From NCBI GenBank assembly GCA_050694015.1, contig JBOGWY010000163.1:1-6498 (forward strand): a stretch of 6,498 nt of DNA, written 5' to 3'. Below are positions 5,201 to 6,498 of this stretch, in pieces (the stretch's first letter is position 1; the number at the start of each line of letters is the position of its first letter). The stretch is from JBOGWY01 sp050694015 (GTDB lineage: Bacteria; Actinomycetota; CADDZG01; WHSQ01). The notes below the pieces were generated by a model. It did not search any database, had not been told where the DNA came from, and saw only the letters and a list, made by a program, of their open reading frames with translations. The position numbers and the translations under genes were made by a program.

Positions 5201-5800
5201 ATGGAACCATCGCCGGTCGCTTCCGCGCCCTCGCCGAGGAGGATCCTCTCGATCCCAAACGTGCTCTCCTTCCTCCGGCTGTCGTCGGTGCCGGTGTTCT
5301 TGTGGCTGTGGTTCGCGGACCACAAGGACGCCGCGGTCGTGCTCTACGCGGTGGGGGCGTCGACGGATTTCTTCGATGGGGTGATCGCGCGCAAGACGAA
5401 CTCGGTCACCGAGCTCGGCAAGGTGCTGGATCCCCTCGCCGATCGCGTGTTCATCGTGGCGCTGGCCGTGGCGCTGGTCGGCAGCGGTGCCTTGCCGTGG
5501 CTGCTCGCCGTGGCCATCGTCGTGCGGGATCTGATCGTGCTCAGCCTGTTTCCGGTGCTGGCGAAAAGGGGCGTCCCTCGCCTCGAAGTGAACTTCACCG
5601 GCAAGACCGCCACCGCGTGTTTACTGTTCGGCCTGACGGCGCTGGCGCTATCTGAAACCGATTACGGGTGGGCGGACATAGGAGCCGACGTGGGCCTGAT
5701 CTTCGTGATGGCGGGTGCGATCCTCTACTGGGTCGCGGGTGCGTTGTACGCGCGCGAGGCGGTGCGGCGATGGAAAGCATTGCCCGGAGCGACCCTATGA
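5201..5800 (+). CDS. CDP-alcohol phosphatidyltransferase (PgsA or CMP-forming cardiolipin synthase type)
   Basis: Integral membrane enzyme of 199 residues that moves a phosphatidyl group from CDP-diacylglycerol to an alcohol, releasing CMP. The family signature D-x2-D-G-x2-A-R-x8-G-x3-D-x3-D is intact: Asp56, Asp59, Gly60, Ala63, Arg64, Gly73, Asp77, Asp81, the aspartates binding two metal ions. Hydrophobic segments lie at about 21-38, 44-57, 83-98, 100-120, 136-151 and 160-184, giving roughly six membrane spans. NVLSFLRL near the N-terminus is typical of the PgsA/Cls branch. The acceptor could be glycerol-3-phosphate (PgsA) or phosphatidylglycerol (actinobacterial cardiolipin synthase). From memory, Streptomyces coelicolor has a cardiolipin synthase gene beside a mannose-1-phosphate guanylyltransferase gene, the same pairing as here, which mildly favours the latter. 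The start is uncertain: ATG 5201 lacks a close ribosome site. The stop overlaps the next start in ATGA. Confidence 0.85.
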   Translation: MEPSPVASAPSPRRILSIPNVLSFLRLSSVPVFLWLWFADHKDAAVVLYAVGASTDFFDGVIARKTNSVTELGKVLDPLADRVFIVALAVALVGSGALPWLLAVAIVVRDLIVLSLFPVLAKRGVPRLEVNFTGKTATACLLFGLTALALSETDYGWADIGADVGLIFVMAGAILYWVAGALYAREAVRRWKALPGATL

Positions 5801-6498
5801 AGTCCCCGATGCAGGCCGTGATCATGGCCGGAGGCGAAGGGTCGCGACTTCGACCGCTGACGAGCAACATGCCCAAGCCGATGCTTCCGATCGCGAACCG
5901 TCCGATGATGGAGCACATCATCGAGTTGCTCAAGAAACACGGCATCACCGACATCGTGGCGACGGTCCAGTTCCTGTCATCGGTGATCCGCAACTACTTC
6001 GGCGACGGTTCCGACCTCGACGTCTCGCTGTCGTACACGACCGAGGAGGTCCCGCTGGGGACCGCGGGCTCCGTGCTGGAAGCGCGGGAGTTCCTCACCG
6101 ACACCTTCCTCGTCATCTCGGGCGACGCGCTGACGGACATCGACCTGCAGGAGGCGATCGCTTTCCACCGGGCCAAGGGATCGGCTGCGACCCTCGTGCT
6201 GAAGCGGGTCCCCGACCCCCTGGAGTTCGGCATCGTGATGACCGACGAGGACGGGAAGGTCGAGCGATTCTTGGAGAAGCCGACCTGGGGACAGGTCTTC
6301 TCGGACACGATCAACACCGGGATCTACGTGCTCGAGCCCGACATCCTCGACCTGATCCCGCCTGCCCAGCCCTACGACTTCTCATCCGAGCTTTTCCCGC
6401 TGATGCTCGACAAGGGTCTCCCGGTCTACGGGATCGTGGCCGACGGGTTCTGGGCCGATGTCGGCAACACCGATGCGTACCTGCAGGCGCATTTCGAC
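5797..6498 (+). CDS. Sugar-phosphate nucleotidyltransferase, likely mannose-1-phosphate guanylyltransferase, 3' end missing
   Basis: The first 234 residues are present and the frame is open at the window edge. The enzyme joins a nucleoside triphosphate with a sugar-1-phosphate to make a nucleotide sugar and pyrophosphate in the cytoplasm. The signature MAGGEGSRLRPLT (10-22) then PKPMLPIANRP (26-36) binds the nucleotide and includes the likely catalytic Arg17 and Lys27. PLGTAGSV (86-93), ISGDAL (107-112, Asp110 binding metal), FGIV (144-147), FLEKP (158-162), NTGIYVL (173-179) and WADVGN (219-224) follow in family order. Substrate is inferred, not proven: glucose-1-phosphate thymidylyl- or uridylyltransferases share most motifs. 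In actinobacteria, relatives with this N-terminus are often about 830 residues, with a left-handed beta-helix and a phosphomannomutase-like domain. The ATG at 5797 overlaps the previous stop; GGAG at 5786-5789 is 7 bases upstream. Confidence 0.88.
   Translation, partial: MKSPMQAVIMAGGEGSRLRPLTSNMPKPMLPIANRPMMEHIIELLKKHGITDIVATVQFLSSVIRNYFGDGSDLDVSLSYTTEEVPLGTAGSVLEAREFLTDTFLVISGDALTDIDLQEAIAFHRAKGSAATLVLKRVPDPLEFGIVMTDEDGKVERFLEKPTWGQVFSDTINTGIYVLEPDILDLIPPAQPYDFSSELFPLMLDKGLPVYGIVADGFWADVGNTDAYLQAHFD

Noticed and set aside
1..6498. CRISPR array, insertion sequence, prophage, toxin-antitoxin or defence genes
   Set aside because: No spaced long repeats, no transposase or recombinase motifs, and no terminal repeats beside the tRNA were seen; the tRNA 3' end is not duplicated elsewhere in the window.

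Overview
The window is GC-rich, bacterial and almost fully coding, with every gene on the + strand. By eye G+C is roughly two thirds, and third codon positions are mostly G or C. Gene content, GTG/ATG starts with AAGGAG-type ribosome sites, and neighbour order suggest a high-GC actinobacterium, possibly an uncultured lineage. This is an inference: there is no rRNA or other strong taxonomic marker here. I see no mobile element, CRISPR array, phage gene or defence gene, and nothing that looks like a new multi-gene system. The sequence is mainly conserved housekeeping DNA; the unusual material is in two short non-coding stretches.

Region 1 (1-109) is a short leader with no supported gene. It carries four degenerate 8-bp tandem units. 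Region 2 (110-4921) is a compact run of five genes: aroH (chorismate mutase), tyrA (prephenate dehydrogenase with an ACT domain), aroA (EPSP synthase), cmk (cytidylate kinase) and der (two-domain ribosome-assembly GTPase). Gaps are 27 and 29 bases between the first three genes, followed by GTGA and ATGA overlaps, so this is very probably one operon. AroA makes the immediate precursor of chorismate, AroH turns chorismate into prephenate, and TyrA commits prephenate to tyrosine, with the ACT domain as the likely feedback sensor. Cmk recycles CMP/dCMP, and Der helps mature the 50S subunit.

Region 3 (4922-5090) is the only sizeable gap. It holds two overlapping, mutually exclusive hairpins, a perfect 7-bp inverted repeat, a bulged hairpin with a TATGAT -10-like box in its loop, and a doubtful 35-codon ORF. 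It probably ends the der operon and starts the next unit.

Region 4 (5091-6498) contains tRNA-Pro(GGG) with an encoded CCA, then a CDP-alcohol phosphatidyltransferase (membrane phospholipid synthesis) whose ribosome site begins only a few bases after the tRNA. Through an ATGA overlap this leads into a sugar-phosphate nucleotidyltransferase, probably of the mannose-1-phosphate guanylyltransferase type, which runs off the right edge. The tRNA and the two genes look co-transcribed and join phospholipid synthesis to nucleotide-sugar (cell envelope) synthesis.
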